Of a stretch of DNA of 64,000 bases, positions 39,993-48,900 are shown piece by piece. Position 1 is the stretch's first letter, and each line of letters begins with the position of its first letter. Below the pieces are notes generated by a model that was not told where the DNA came from, ran no database searches, and saw only the letters and a program-made list of their open reading frames with translations. Both the position numbers and the translations under genes were made by a program. The stretch covers positions 1 to 64,000 of the forward strand of contig NZ_JACJTB010000015.1 in assembly GCF_014698475.1 (NCBI RefSeq), written 5' to 3'. This stretch comes from Nostoc spongiaeforme FACHB-130. Lineage in GTDB: Bacteria; Cyanobacteriota; Cyanobacteriia; Cyanobacteriales; Nostocaceae.

Positions 39993-40847
39993 CTAATTCA
40001 AGAATACTGAACCGTTTTGTTGAATTCGCATAGCCTTAGTGTCTTGGCTTAAGTCAGTTGCTTCATTTAAAGTTACTTCTAGCATTCCGGGTTGTGTAGT
40101 AGAAGCTTGGGGTGTGACTAACAGTAGTCCGCCGTCTTCGCGTTGGAATGTGACTGTAACTGGGGCGCTGATACCTTGTAACATCACATTGGACTTACCT
40201 TCGAGCGATCGCGCTTCTGTATCGCCAATAACTTGGTAAGTAACTTTAGCGCCAGTATCATTGATTAACTTCACATCAACTTTACCATTAGCCAGAGCGA
40301 TCGTTGCACTGGGTGTTTGTTGTTGAGATGGCGAAGGGGTTTGAGTGGTGGTAGTTTCACCAGTAGAAACCTGGGGACTTACTGGTACACCTTGGCTAGA
40401 AATGTTTCCTTGTCCTTGAGAGAAAGCATTAGGTGGACAACCTTGCGGTACAACATTTCTGCTGTTGAAAGGTTCTTCATAGTAAATCCGAGGACAAGGA
40501 TTGATTTTACCCGCACCAGTTTGCGGTGTTTCACCACCCACACCTAATCCTGTTTGATATGGAGAGGAGGTAGTTGTGGTGGGATTTGCAGGTAACAGTC
40601 CTTGATTTGCTAATCTTTGAGTGAGGGCATTCGGTGGACATCCTTGCGGTACTACAACTCGGTTATTGTGTGGCTCTTCATAAAAAATACTAGGGCAAGG
40701 GTTCACCTTAGAAGTAGATTGTTGTGGTGTGACAGTAGGTGATTGTTGGGCTACTACTGTTTGTGAAATTGCAGGTAAACTAATTAATAAACCGCCGCAA
40801 ACAGCACTGAATATGCCAGTAAGTTGACGTAATTTTTGAGAGTTCAT
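39993..40847 (-). CDS. Secreted hypothetical protein with duplicated Cys motif
   Basis: 284 residues with an N-terminal signal peptide (hydrophobic 12-30, probable cleavage near AISQT-VVAQ). Two near-identical 28-residue repeats, at about 48-75 and 115-142, share NPCP.I.YEEP.N.R.VVPQGCPPNA; each has two Cys that could pair. A Thr/Gln/Pro-rich linker and a beta-rich C-terminal domain (about 181-284, starting ATIALANGKVDVKLIN) follow. No family recognised; probably periplasmic or cell-surface. Confidence 0.75.
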   Translation of the reverse strand: MNSQKLRQLTGIFSAVCGGLLISLPAISQTVVAQQSPTVTPQQSTSKVNPCPSIFYEEPHNNRVVVPQGCPPNALTQRLANQGLLPANPTTTTSSPYQTGLGVGGETPQTGAGKINPCPRIYYEEPFNSRNVVPQGCPPNAFSQGQGNISSQGVPVSPQVSTGETTTTQTPSPSQQQTPSATIALANGKVDVKLINDTGAKVTYQVIGDTEARSLEGKSNVMLQGISAPVTVTFQREDGGLLLVTPQASTTQPGMLEVTLNEATDLSQDTKAMRIQQNGSVFLN

Positions 40848-40988
40848 ATTTAGCTTTTACTCCTGATGAAGGTCGAGTATTAATAACTATCTGGTTCGTC
40901 ATTTGTCATTAGTTATTTGTTATTAAGCCACACAGATAACTAATGACAAATTCATAACTTAAATATTTCAGTTAACCAGATTAAAAAT

Positions 40989-41468
40989 CTAAGCTTCTTC
41001 CCAAAGTTGACGAACTCTGCCTGGAAGCCAACTAGCAATTTCTGCAATTCTTTCTTGTGAAAGTTCATCTTTCGTAGCAGAAAAAACGGCTTTTACGACT
41101 TGTTCGCGGTCTACATTTGGTGGCATAGTGCCTTCATTAGCAACACGGAATAAAAAGCGATCGCTATCAATTTTAAAGATGCCAGGGCCTTGCCAGGGTG
41201 GACGTACCCGACTCAAAAAGCTCACAATCGGATTAGTATCGTGCCACAGTTCGGCAATTTCCATTTGCAGAGATTTATCTTCAGTTTCTTCGGCTGGTTT
41301 GTGTAGTTCATCTTCAACTCGGTCAGCCGCTTCTGTAGTCATTAAGTCACGCATCACGCGAAATACTACTTCTGTAATATCTCTAGCATCGTAAAGGTCA
41401 GCTAAACCACTATTTTGCTTTACCTTCTCTAAAAAAGGTAGATTTTTTTCTGCAATGGGAGTTGGCAT
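40989..41468 (-). CDS. DUF2267 domain protein
   Basis: A 159-residue, helical, acidic soluble protein. The arrangement of VVFRVMRDLMTTEAADRVEDELH followed later by VDREQVVKAVFSATKDEL resembles DUF2267 proteins, a small helical family of unknown function. No signal peptide. It lies between the secreted protein gene and the sensor kinase, all on the minus strand with 140-200-base gaps. Confidence 0.65.
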   Translation of the reverse strand: MPTPIAEKNLPFLEKVKQNSGLADLYDARDITEVVFRVMRDLMTTEAADRVEDELHKPAEETEDKSLQMEIAELWHDTNPIVSFLSRVRPPWQGPGIFKIDSDRFLFRVANEGTMPPNVDREQVVKAVFSATKDELSQERIAEIASWLPGRVRQLWEEA

Positions 41469-41665
41469 CTTATCTCCTCCAATAACCTATCTTTAGCTGC
41501 ATTTGGGCAAAACAAATCAGCAGTTTATCGCATCCTCATCAGAGTAAACAGTAAACTGTGTTCGCTCAAATTTATGATTTAAAAAATGCAAGCTTTAATA
41601 TCTAAGTTAGTAAGTAATGCCAAATCTATTCATCTGTCACAGGAAACAAAACAATAAACGAAAAT

Positions 41666-43078
41666 TTAAGACTCTAGAGTTACGGGGAGAGTGACAATGA
41701 AAGTTGTACCTTTACCAATACTACTTTCCACTTGAATTTGACCTTGGTGATGTTCGACAATAGCTTGAGCGATCGCCAGTCCTAATCCTGAACCTGTAGC
41801 ACTATCTGTAGCTGTGCTTTCACTTTTTTTATGAGTACGCGCAGGATCTACCCGATAAAAACGGTCAAACAACCTGGGTAATGCTTCTGTGGGAATACCA
41901 ACGCCAGTATCATTCACTTTAATTTGTAACTGAGCCGTGCTGACACGCATCCTCGATACCCGACTTATTCCTTCTTGGCGTGCCAACTCGACATTTACCT
42001 TACCACCCGCCGGAGTATAGCGTAAAGCATTACTAATTAAGTTTGTCAATAGTCTAACTAGTTGATCCCAATCACCTAAGAGGGTGAACCAATTTTCTAG
42101 TAATTCAGGACTCGTTTCCGCAACTGGCGGATCAACTAAGTGCAAATTTAAAGCAATGCCTTTTTCACTAGCGAGAAGTTGCTGTTCTTCAATCACTTCC
42201 ATCAGTAAAGCATCCAAAGGACAAGGTGAAAATGTATCTTTACTGATACCGCTATCTTGTCTTGCTAAAAATAATAAATCATTGACTAACTTACCTAAGC
42301 GTTGCGTCAGTCGTTCCACTACTTTTAACTGTTGACGATAGTTAGTAGAACTACTCACCTCTGTTTCCACTAACTCTAATTCACTTAAGGCGACTTGTAC
42401 ATTAGTTTGAATCAAAGTAATGGGACTTCTCAATTCATGGGAAGCATCAGCAGTGAATTGCTTGAGTCTTTGATAAGAATCACCCACTGGTTCCATTGCT
42501 TTTCCCGACAGAAACCAGCCACTTGCAGCCACCGACAGTAACATTAACCAAATTCCCAATGCTAAATCTAAAATTAGCTGACGACTGGGTTTAGTAACTT
42601 CAAACCACGGATGACTAACACGCAGATATCCTAATACTTGTCGACCAAATTCTACGCGCTGGGTGACTTGACGCAACGATAGTTCCGAGTCTTCCCACTG
42701 GTCTGGTTTGGGGATGCGGACTGTTTCACCAGTATGATTACCGTGAATGGGAATATTTAAAGGTTCTGAGAAAGTTGACCAAAGTAACTTCCCTGTAGGG
42801 CTAAACCATTCTAAGTCAATGTGGTCATCATCGACATTATTGGCATTGTTGCGAAAACTGGCTTCTACATTAATGCGGAGTTTATCAGTTTCGTGATTTA
42901 CTGGCTCAATGACAAGCGATCGCTCAACAATTTCCACCACATGATTTAAAGTATCGTCAATTCGCTCCACCAACGTACTCCGAACATATAAGTACACACC
43001 ACTAGCAAACAGCAATAACAACACAGCAGTTACCGCAGTGTACCAAATAGCCAACCGACGACGAGTAGCTTGAAACAT
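41666..43078 (-). CDS. Sensor histidine kinase (orphan, RppB/NrsS-like)
   Basis: 470 residues. Two membrane segments (about 12-32 and 168-190) bracket a periplasmic sensor of about 135 residues. A dimerisation domain follows with the phosphoacceptor His214 in ASHELRSPITLI, then the ATPase N box (LLTNLISNALRYTP), VNDTGVGIP (G1), LFDRFYRVD (F) and GSGLGLAIAQAIVEHHQG (G2). The N-terminal ATRRRLAIWYTAVTAVLL resembles kinases of the RppB/NrsS kind. No cognate response regulator adjoins it on either side, unlike those systems. It is divergent from the chaperone-usher locus. Confidence 0.93.
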   Translation of the reverse strand: MFQATRRRLAIWYTAVTAVLLLLFASGVYLYVRSTLVERIDDTLNHVVEIVERSLVIEPVNHETDKLRINVEASFRNNANNVDDDHIDLEWFSPTGKLLWSTFSEPLNIPIHGNHTGETVRIPKPDQWEDSELSLRQVTQRVEFGRQVLGYLRVSHPWFEVTKPSRQLILDLALGIWLMLLSVAASGWFLSGKAMEPVGDSYQRLKQFTADASHELRSPITLIQTNVQVALSELELVETEVSSSTNYRQQLKVVERLTQRLGKLVNDLLFLARQDSGISKDTFSPCPLDALLMEVIEEQQLLASEKGIALNLHLVDPPVAETSPELLENWFTLLGDWDQLVRLLTNLISNALRYTPAGGKVNVELARQEGISRVSRMRVSTAQLQIKVNDTGVGIPTEALPRLFDRFYRVDPARTHKKSESTATDSATGSGLGLAIAQAIVEHHQGQIQVESSIGKGTTFIVTLPVTLES

Positions 43079-43583
43079 ACTTGCAACCCAAATCTACTTA
43101 AGTAGATTTATTGATAACAATAACTAATAGCTAAGAATATATTAGATTACAAGGTCTTACACTTCTATACCCCTTCAAACTACCCCAGACCCTTAATTTT
43201 CCGTCTTACTGCTTAAGTCCTAGTTAAATCAGCGCCAAATATCTTGATTCTAAATTTATCAAAATAGAAGTTGATTGAGTAAAAATTTTACACCTAAATC
43301 CTAAATTTAACTTATAAACTGCTTGATGAAAGCATATTTTACCTAGCACAATAATCGTATTTTCACTGTAGACAGAAAAATATTCACTCAGTTTATATCA
43401 AAGTACTTAAGAAGTAATTAGCATAAAAAAACTATGCTTTTACATTAACTTTATAGAGAATTACCAACAAGGGAAATATATGTAAAATGCGTAGACTTTG
43501 GTAAATTCTCTGAGGTGCTATTTTTGCTACAACGGCTACATTGATTTTGTCATCTTTTTCTAAAGAGTAATTATTTAGCCCCC
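43079..43583. promoter_or_regulatory. Divergent promoter region of kinase and chaperone-usher locus
   Basis: 505 AT-rich bases between the kinase and the first fibre-subunit-like gene. It includes a half MITE at 43150-43222. The remaining 360 bases upstream of ATG 43584 must hold the locus promoter; I can see no defensible -10/-35 pair. Confidence 0.45.
43150..43222 (-). repeat. Decayed family M element (one end preserved)
   Basis: On the minus strand it begins TAGGACTTAAGCAGTAAGACGGAAAA, close to the TAGGACTTACGCAGTAATACGAAAA end of the copy at 50303 (one base in the inverted repeat and a few elsewhere differ). The far end is hardly recognisable. Confidence 0.5.
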
Positions 43584-44180
43584 ATGAAAAAGAACTTCTT
43601 ATTAGCAGCAGTTACTCTCGGTGCAGCCTCTCTGGCAAATACTTTACTATCTGCACCTGTTAAAGCAGCATTTGTTGATGTACCAATCCAAGTCGAAGTA
43701 CCAGAGATTATTTACATCCAAACCTACCAAAGCCTGACTTTTAAACCCAATAGCTCAGAGTTTTTTGGAGTTCCTCAAAACACCGTTGGAAACTTTACTT
43801 CTGATGGTAGCGTTGATACACCTCTTCCTGATCCTGGTACCTTAACTGCTACTTCAGGAACAATACAAACAGGGGACGTTTTAGTTTATAAAATTTGGGG
43901 TACAAGCACTGGTGTAAATAATCAGATTGAACATAAGGTTGAATATAACGGTTCTGGAATACTTTATCTGAATGGTGATACCGCATCCAGCAATCAGATA
44001 ACCATTTCTGTAATCTCGCCTACCTCAGCTAAATCAGATGCTGCTCCAGGTCTTGATACAACATTAGATCCTATTTTAGGAAATGTACAGTTTGGATTTA
44101 ACTTTGCAAACGCCTTAGCATCTGGTACATACTCTCCACCAGCAGGAGAAGCTTTGAGAATCACAGCTACAGGTATTTAG
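43584..44180 (+). CDS. Secreted fibre-subunit-like protein 1 (putative pilin of a chaperone-usher system)
   Basis: 198 residues with a classic signal peptide (MKKNFLLAAVTLGAASLA..., probable cut after APVKA, residue 28). The mature protein is Gly/Ser/Thr-rich, all-beta and lacks Cys. It ends LDPILGNVQFGFNF...SGTYSPPAGEALRITATGI. The C-terminus is shared with the next gene's product (LDP...GGATFRLDF...SGSYSGILKVTFTGI) and looks like the final beta-strands of pilin-type Ig folds. With a chaperone and usher downstream, a fibre subunit is the best inference. I cannot assign it to a named pilin family. Confidence 0.65.
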   Translation: MKKNFLLAAVTLGAASLANTLLSAPVKAAFVDVPIQVEVPEIIYIQTYQSLTFKPNSSEFFGVPQNTVGNFTSDGSVDTPLPDPGTLTATSGTIQTGDVLVYKIWGTSTGVNNQIEHKVEYNGSGILYLNGDTASSNQITISVISPTSAKSDAAPGLDTTLDPILGNVQFGFNFANALASGTYSPPAGEALRITATGI

Positions 44181-44331
44181 ACATAGTAAATTTTGGCCTT
44201 GAGTTGCATCTAAACCAATAGGTAAAAATGGCAAGTTCTGGCTCAGAGCAAAATTATGACATTAGGTTAAATGCTCTTCCCAGAACTTAATATCTCAAGG
44301 TCATTCTTTGATTTAGTCAGGTAAGCATCTG

Positions 44332-44844
44332 ATGAAACGCCTACTATTTATTAGCACATTTTTGTCTGTATTTCTCTTGTATCACCCCAAGACTTGGGGG
44401 CAATTTAGTTTGCCTGGTAGTAAAATTACTCTAGATCCAATCAAAGTCAATGAAGTTTTCACTGAAGGGTCTAATCAAGTAGGCAATGGCAAAATAGAAA
44501 CCAACTTAATCAACCCATCATTACCAACACCTACACTGACTACAATAGTGGATCGTACAATCCAAAAAATCTGGCAACTAGAACTTACAGAAGCTCAAGA
44601 TGAAACCCAAATATCTGTGAGTTATAGTGTGAATTCAGATCAGGGAACTGAGAATAGTCTGAGTAAAGAAGGTATTAGTGAAGAAATAAAAGTTGTTTCT
44701 ATTACTCCAATTAACCCAACTTTAGATCCTAATTCTGCGAAGAGGATTCTAGAAGGAGGAGCCACTTTTAGATTAGATTTTTCAGATATTAAGACTTCTG
44801 GCTCCTATTCAGGAATATTAAAGGTGACATTTACTGGGATTTAA
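44332..44844 (+). CDS. Secreted fibre-subunit-like protein 2
   Basis: 170 residues with a signal peptide (MKRLLFISTFLSVFLLYH..., probable cut near WGQ, residue 24). Predicted to be all-beta. Its last about 45 residues parallel those of the preceding gene's product, including the terminal SG-x-YSG...T-x-TGI pattern, so the two are probably divergent paralogues or share a fold. It is 151 bases after subunit 1 and 19 bases before the chaperone gene, consistent with one operon. A structural or tip subunit role is inference. Confidence 0.6.
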   Translation: MKRLLFISTFLSVFLLYHPKTWGQFSLPGSKITLDPIKVNEVFTEGSNQVGNGKIETNLINPSLPTPTLTTIVDRTIQKIWQLELTEAQDETQISVSYSVNSDQGTENSLSKEGISEEIKVVSITPINPTLDPNSAKRILEGGATFRLDFSDIKTSGSYSGILKVTFTGI

Positions 44845-44863
44845 ATATTAACGCAATTAACCA

Positions 44864-45754
44864 ATGAATCAGCAGCAAGAATTAGTGAATAGACTTTATA
44901 AAATTGGGACTACCGCGCTATTAACTCTAAGCACATTTGCTTTTAATTGCAACCATGTCCTGGCAATAGCAATTGGAGTTAGCCCACCCAGGTTTGAATT
45001 AAAACTTGATGATAAAAAACCTAAAACTCAGGTTTTTCGTGTCGTGAATATTGATAATCAACCTGCAACATTTAGGATTTATATCCAAGGTTGGATTCTT
45101 AACGAAGAAAATGAAATTCAGCCTGTAAAATCAACTGAGCAATCTCTAGATAACTGGATTACTGTCAACCCTGTCAGCTTTACTCTTCCTCCTGGCAAAA
45201 CCCAAACCGTGCGTTTTTCAGTTCGCCCTCGTGTTAAACCTCAAGCTGGAGAACACCGTGCTTTAATCTTTGTCGAAGAAGTCAAGTCTAACCAGGAGAA
45301 AAAACCCAGTTCTGGCGTTAAAGTTTTAGGACGTTTTGGTGTTGCTGTCTATGCTTATGTTGGCAGTATCAAAAAAGTAGGTGTTCTGAATTCAATTTCG
45401 GTTGATGGTAAATCTAATAATTTAAAAGCTGCATTTGACATTTCTAGCCAAGGTAATGCTTATGTGCGAATGAATGGTCAATATGCTGTTTGGTCTGCTA
45501 ATAAATATCCTGGTGCAAGTGGTACTAAGCAAATAGCTAACTTGCAAGCAGAAAAAAATAAGAAGCCAGATGGTGTATTGGATGCTGGAATGCTACCTTC
45601 AACACCTGTTTTGCCAGGTACGCGCCGTCAATTAATACTAAATATCACCAAAAAACTGCCTCCTGGGCAATATGTTTTAGATGTGAATGGTGATTTAAAT
45701 GGCAGTGCAATCGATAAGGGTATTCCTTTTACAGTTACAGCCAGAAGTAAATAA
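44864..45754 (+). CDS. PapD-like periplasmic chaperone
   Basis: 296 residues with a signal peptide (probable cut after NHVLA, about residue 35). The mature part shows the first Ig domain of pilus chaperones: IGVSPPRFELKLDD, then TQVFRVVNIDNQPATFRIYIQGW, ITVNPVSFTLPPGKTQTVRFSVRP, and GEHRALIFVEEV, which parallel the P-x-R/L-N, PP...L.PG..Q.IR and YR..I..EE features of that family. A second beta domain follows. The canonical pair of G1 Arg/Lys anchor residues is not obvious. It probably escorts the two upstream secreted proteins to the usher-like protein. Confidence 0.75.
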   Translation: MNQQQELVNRLYKIGTTALLTLSTFAFNCNHVLAIAIGVSPPRFELKLDDKKPKTQVFRVVNIDNQPATFRIYIQGWILNEENEIQPVKSTEQSLDNWITVNPVSFTLPPGKTQTVRFSVRPRVKPQAGEHRALIFVEEVKSNQEKKPSSGVKVLGRFGVAVYAYVGSIKKVGVLNSISVDGKSNNLKAAFDISSQGNAYVRMNGQYAVWSANKYPGASGTKQIANLQAEKNKKPDGVLDAGMLPSTPVLPGTRRQLILNITKKLPPGQYVLDVNGDLNGSAIDKGIPFTVTARSK

Positions 45755-45940
45755 TATACTGTTTAAAAATTGATTTTCTCACTTCTGGTAATCTTCTAAT
45801 CTCTCCTCACATTGTGTAGATTTTGCCAGTTATCTAACCAAAATTCTCTAGTTTTTTAAATTAGTTACCTTGTCTGTCTCTGCAATCAACTTCCAGCCTA
45901 TAACTTTTTTAGGCTGTCATACCAGCATTTGTATACAAGT

Positions 45941-48900
45941 ATGATCTACCAAGCTTCACCACCTTTACCACCAGCAGAAGTTACTACTCTACCCGCGCAA
46001 GATACTCCTATTACAGCGCCAGATAAAAATAGTGCAAACCCAGCTTATAAAACTGCGCGACATACAGTAGCGACTCCACTTCCGCCAGAAACTACACCAG
46101 AAGCAGAATTTTCTACCAATGGTGTAGAGGAACAAGAGTCATCTGCTGAAAGTAATGCTAGTGAAGCACCAGTTCAACGTAGTACGAAAGGTACAATACT
46201 ATCTGATATTTCGTTTACAAGCGGAATTCCCGAAGTATCGGAAACATCAACCCAAGAACTTGATAAATGCACAACAGCATCAAATTCTGCACAAACAGCT
46301 TCAATTAGTGCAAGTTCAGCAATATCAGAAGAGTCCCCAGATTTATTAACTAAGCAATTAGTTAAATGCAAACCAGTCAAAGCACCTTCTAAAGTTACTA
46401 CTACCAGCGAAACTCCAAAAAAGCCAAGTAACTTGGTGGCTTTGTCTACTGAACAACCAGCACAAGCTTCGGTACAACAGCAAGTCAAAGCACCGACTCA
46501 AATTGCAGCGACAACACCTGAGAACTCAGCATCAACTACAGAAAAACCAGCACAAGCTTCGGTACAACAGAAAGTCAAAGCACCGACTCAAATTGCAGCG
46601 ACAACACCTGAGAACTCAGCATCAACTACAGAAAAACCAGCACAAGCTTCGGTACAACAGAAAGTCAAAGCACCGACTCAAGTCGCTACAACAACACCCG
46701 ATAACTCAGCATCAACAACAAAAAAACCAGCACAAGCTTCGGTACAACAGAAAGTCAAAGCACCGACTCAAGTCGCTACAACAACACCCGATAACTCAGC
46801 ATCAACAACAAAAAAACCAGCACAAGCTTCGGTACAACAGAAAGTCAAAGCACCGACTCAAGTCGCTACAACAACACCCGATAACTCAGCATCAACAACA
46901 AAAAAACCAGCACAAGCTTCGGTACAACAGAAAGTCAAAGCACCGACTCAAGTTGTTACGACAACTTCTGATAACAAAACTAAACCAAAAACATCAGTTC
47001 AACGTCGAAGAACTACAGTACCTGTCAAGGTTACTAATAATGACTCAACAAAATTAAAACAACCACCACAACCACAAAATACTAAAGTTGAAGTTGCCAG
47101 TAATGCTGATGCAGCCAAAACACCAGAAGAACTAACTGGTTCTTTAAATAAACAACCCCAACAGCTTCAAAATACAACAGCTTCTGCATCAGCGACAATT
47201 GCAGCTAAAGCACCAGAAGACTTGGCAACTTTTGTTAATAAACAAAGGTCGCAAACAATTACAGCACTTTCTGAAGTAGCGACCAACGAAACTGATACAA
47301 ATGCTGATAATTTTGGTACTTTTTTAGCAAAACAAACACCTCAATCGCAGTTTCCTGATGTTACAACAACAGAATCTACCGCCGCAACTAGCGAAACTTC
47401 GATAAATTCTCATGACTTAGCAGCATTTTTAACACAACAACCGTCTAATTCATCAGTTCAATATAAAGTTGCCAATGTACCTGCTGAAGTTCCAATTAAC
47501 AGCCAAACATCAAAAAAATCAGAAGATTTATCAGCATTTTTAACAAAACAACCAGCTCATCCACAGGTTCCGCAAAAAACAGCTACTAACACTACTCCTG
47601 CACCAAGTTCAGCCACAGAATCAACTCCACAACCAAACACTAAACCTGCTGAAGTACAGCCGCCAAAACAAGGAGTAGATGTTAGTAAAAATATCTTAAA
47701 TATAGACGACAACTCACGTATTACTTTTACTCAAACAGCGAGCTCAAATTTAGAGAATTTATTGCTAGGAGTAATTATTAATCGAAAAGAAGTAGGAAAC
47801 TTAGATGTTATCCGCCAAGGAAATACCTTGCTTCTGCCTTTGGAGGATTTTGCTAAACTTGCTGGTTTTACAGTAGAAACCAAAGATAACAATACATATT
47901 TAAATACACCATTAGGTACAATTAATCTTGCAGAGAGTGATATTCAAAATTTTAAAGGTGTCAACTATATTAGTGATGCCTTTGTTAGAGAAAAACTATC
48001 GACAAGTATTGAATTTAACTCTTTGGATCTGGCTTTGATTATTGACTTGCCTTGGCGTGGTGATGGTACAGCATATACAAGTGAAGCAGTTAACTTACAA
48101 CCAGATGTATTTGCACCAATCAATGGTTTTTCTAATTTAAGACAAGAGTTAAATATTGTTAATAATGCTGGCGATGTCAACTTACGCAGTTCTACATTGC
48201 TGGGGGGCAGATTAGCAGGTGGTTTATGGCGTGTAAGGGTCAATAATAATTTTGAAAACTCTCCTGATGTATCAGAATATTTTTACTATAAACGCAATGG
48301 AGGCTTTCTTTATCAAGTCGGTAGGCAACAAATTGGTATTAACCCCCTAGTCAATAGTCTAAATTTGACTGGAGCGCAATTTGGTTATACTAATATACCA
48401 ACCAATCGCTTTAATCAAACTAACAATGCGAATGAGTTATTACCAAGACGTTCTCGACCTTTACAAACTTTCCAAGGTGTAGTTCCACCCGCAAGTTTTG
48501 TGCAATTGAGAGTTTCTGGAGTCGTTGTAGCACAGCAGCAGGTTGGGTTTGATGGTAGATACGAATTTGTTGATGTTAATTTGCCTGTTGGGCAAAATAA
48601 TCAAATTGAAATTTTAGTTTTTGACCGGAATAATCTCAATGTTCCTAGTGAAATCCGTTCTGTGAGAATTAATGCTTCTGATTTATTACTACCAGCAGGT
48701 GGTAATGTTCAATTAGCAGGGGTGGGTTTAACTGGAAATTTAGTCCAAAATTCTTTGTTTGATAATAACAATGGTACTGATGCTGGGCAATTTGCTGGAT
48801 TTTACCAAATTCGCCAAGGTATTTCTAATAATTTAACTTTTGAAGGTTCTGTACAGGCGATACCAGATACAATTCAAAGCCAAGCCGGATTAGTTTGGCG

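Noticed and set aside
46457-46996. Possible CRISPR-like array
   Set aside because: Units are contiguous 90-bp coding repeats with no unique spacers, and no cas genes are in the window.
46503-47057. 184-residue open frame overlapping the usher-like gene
   Set aside because: It is open only because the 90-base repeat unit is a multiple of three; composition is Gln/His/Lys-rich with no independent support.
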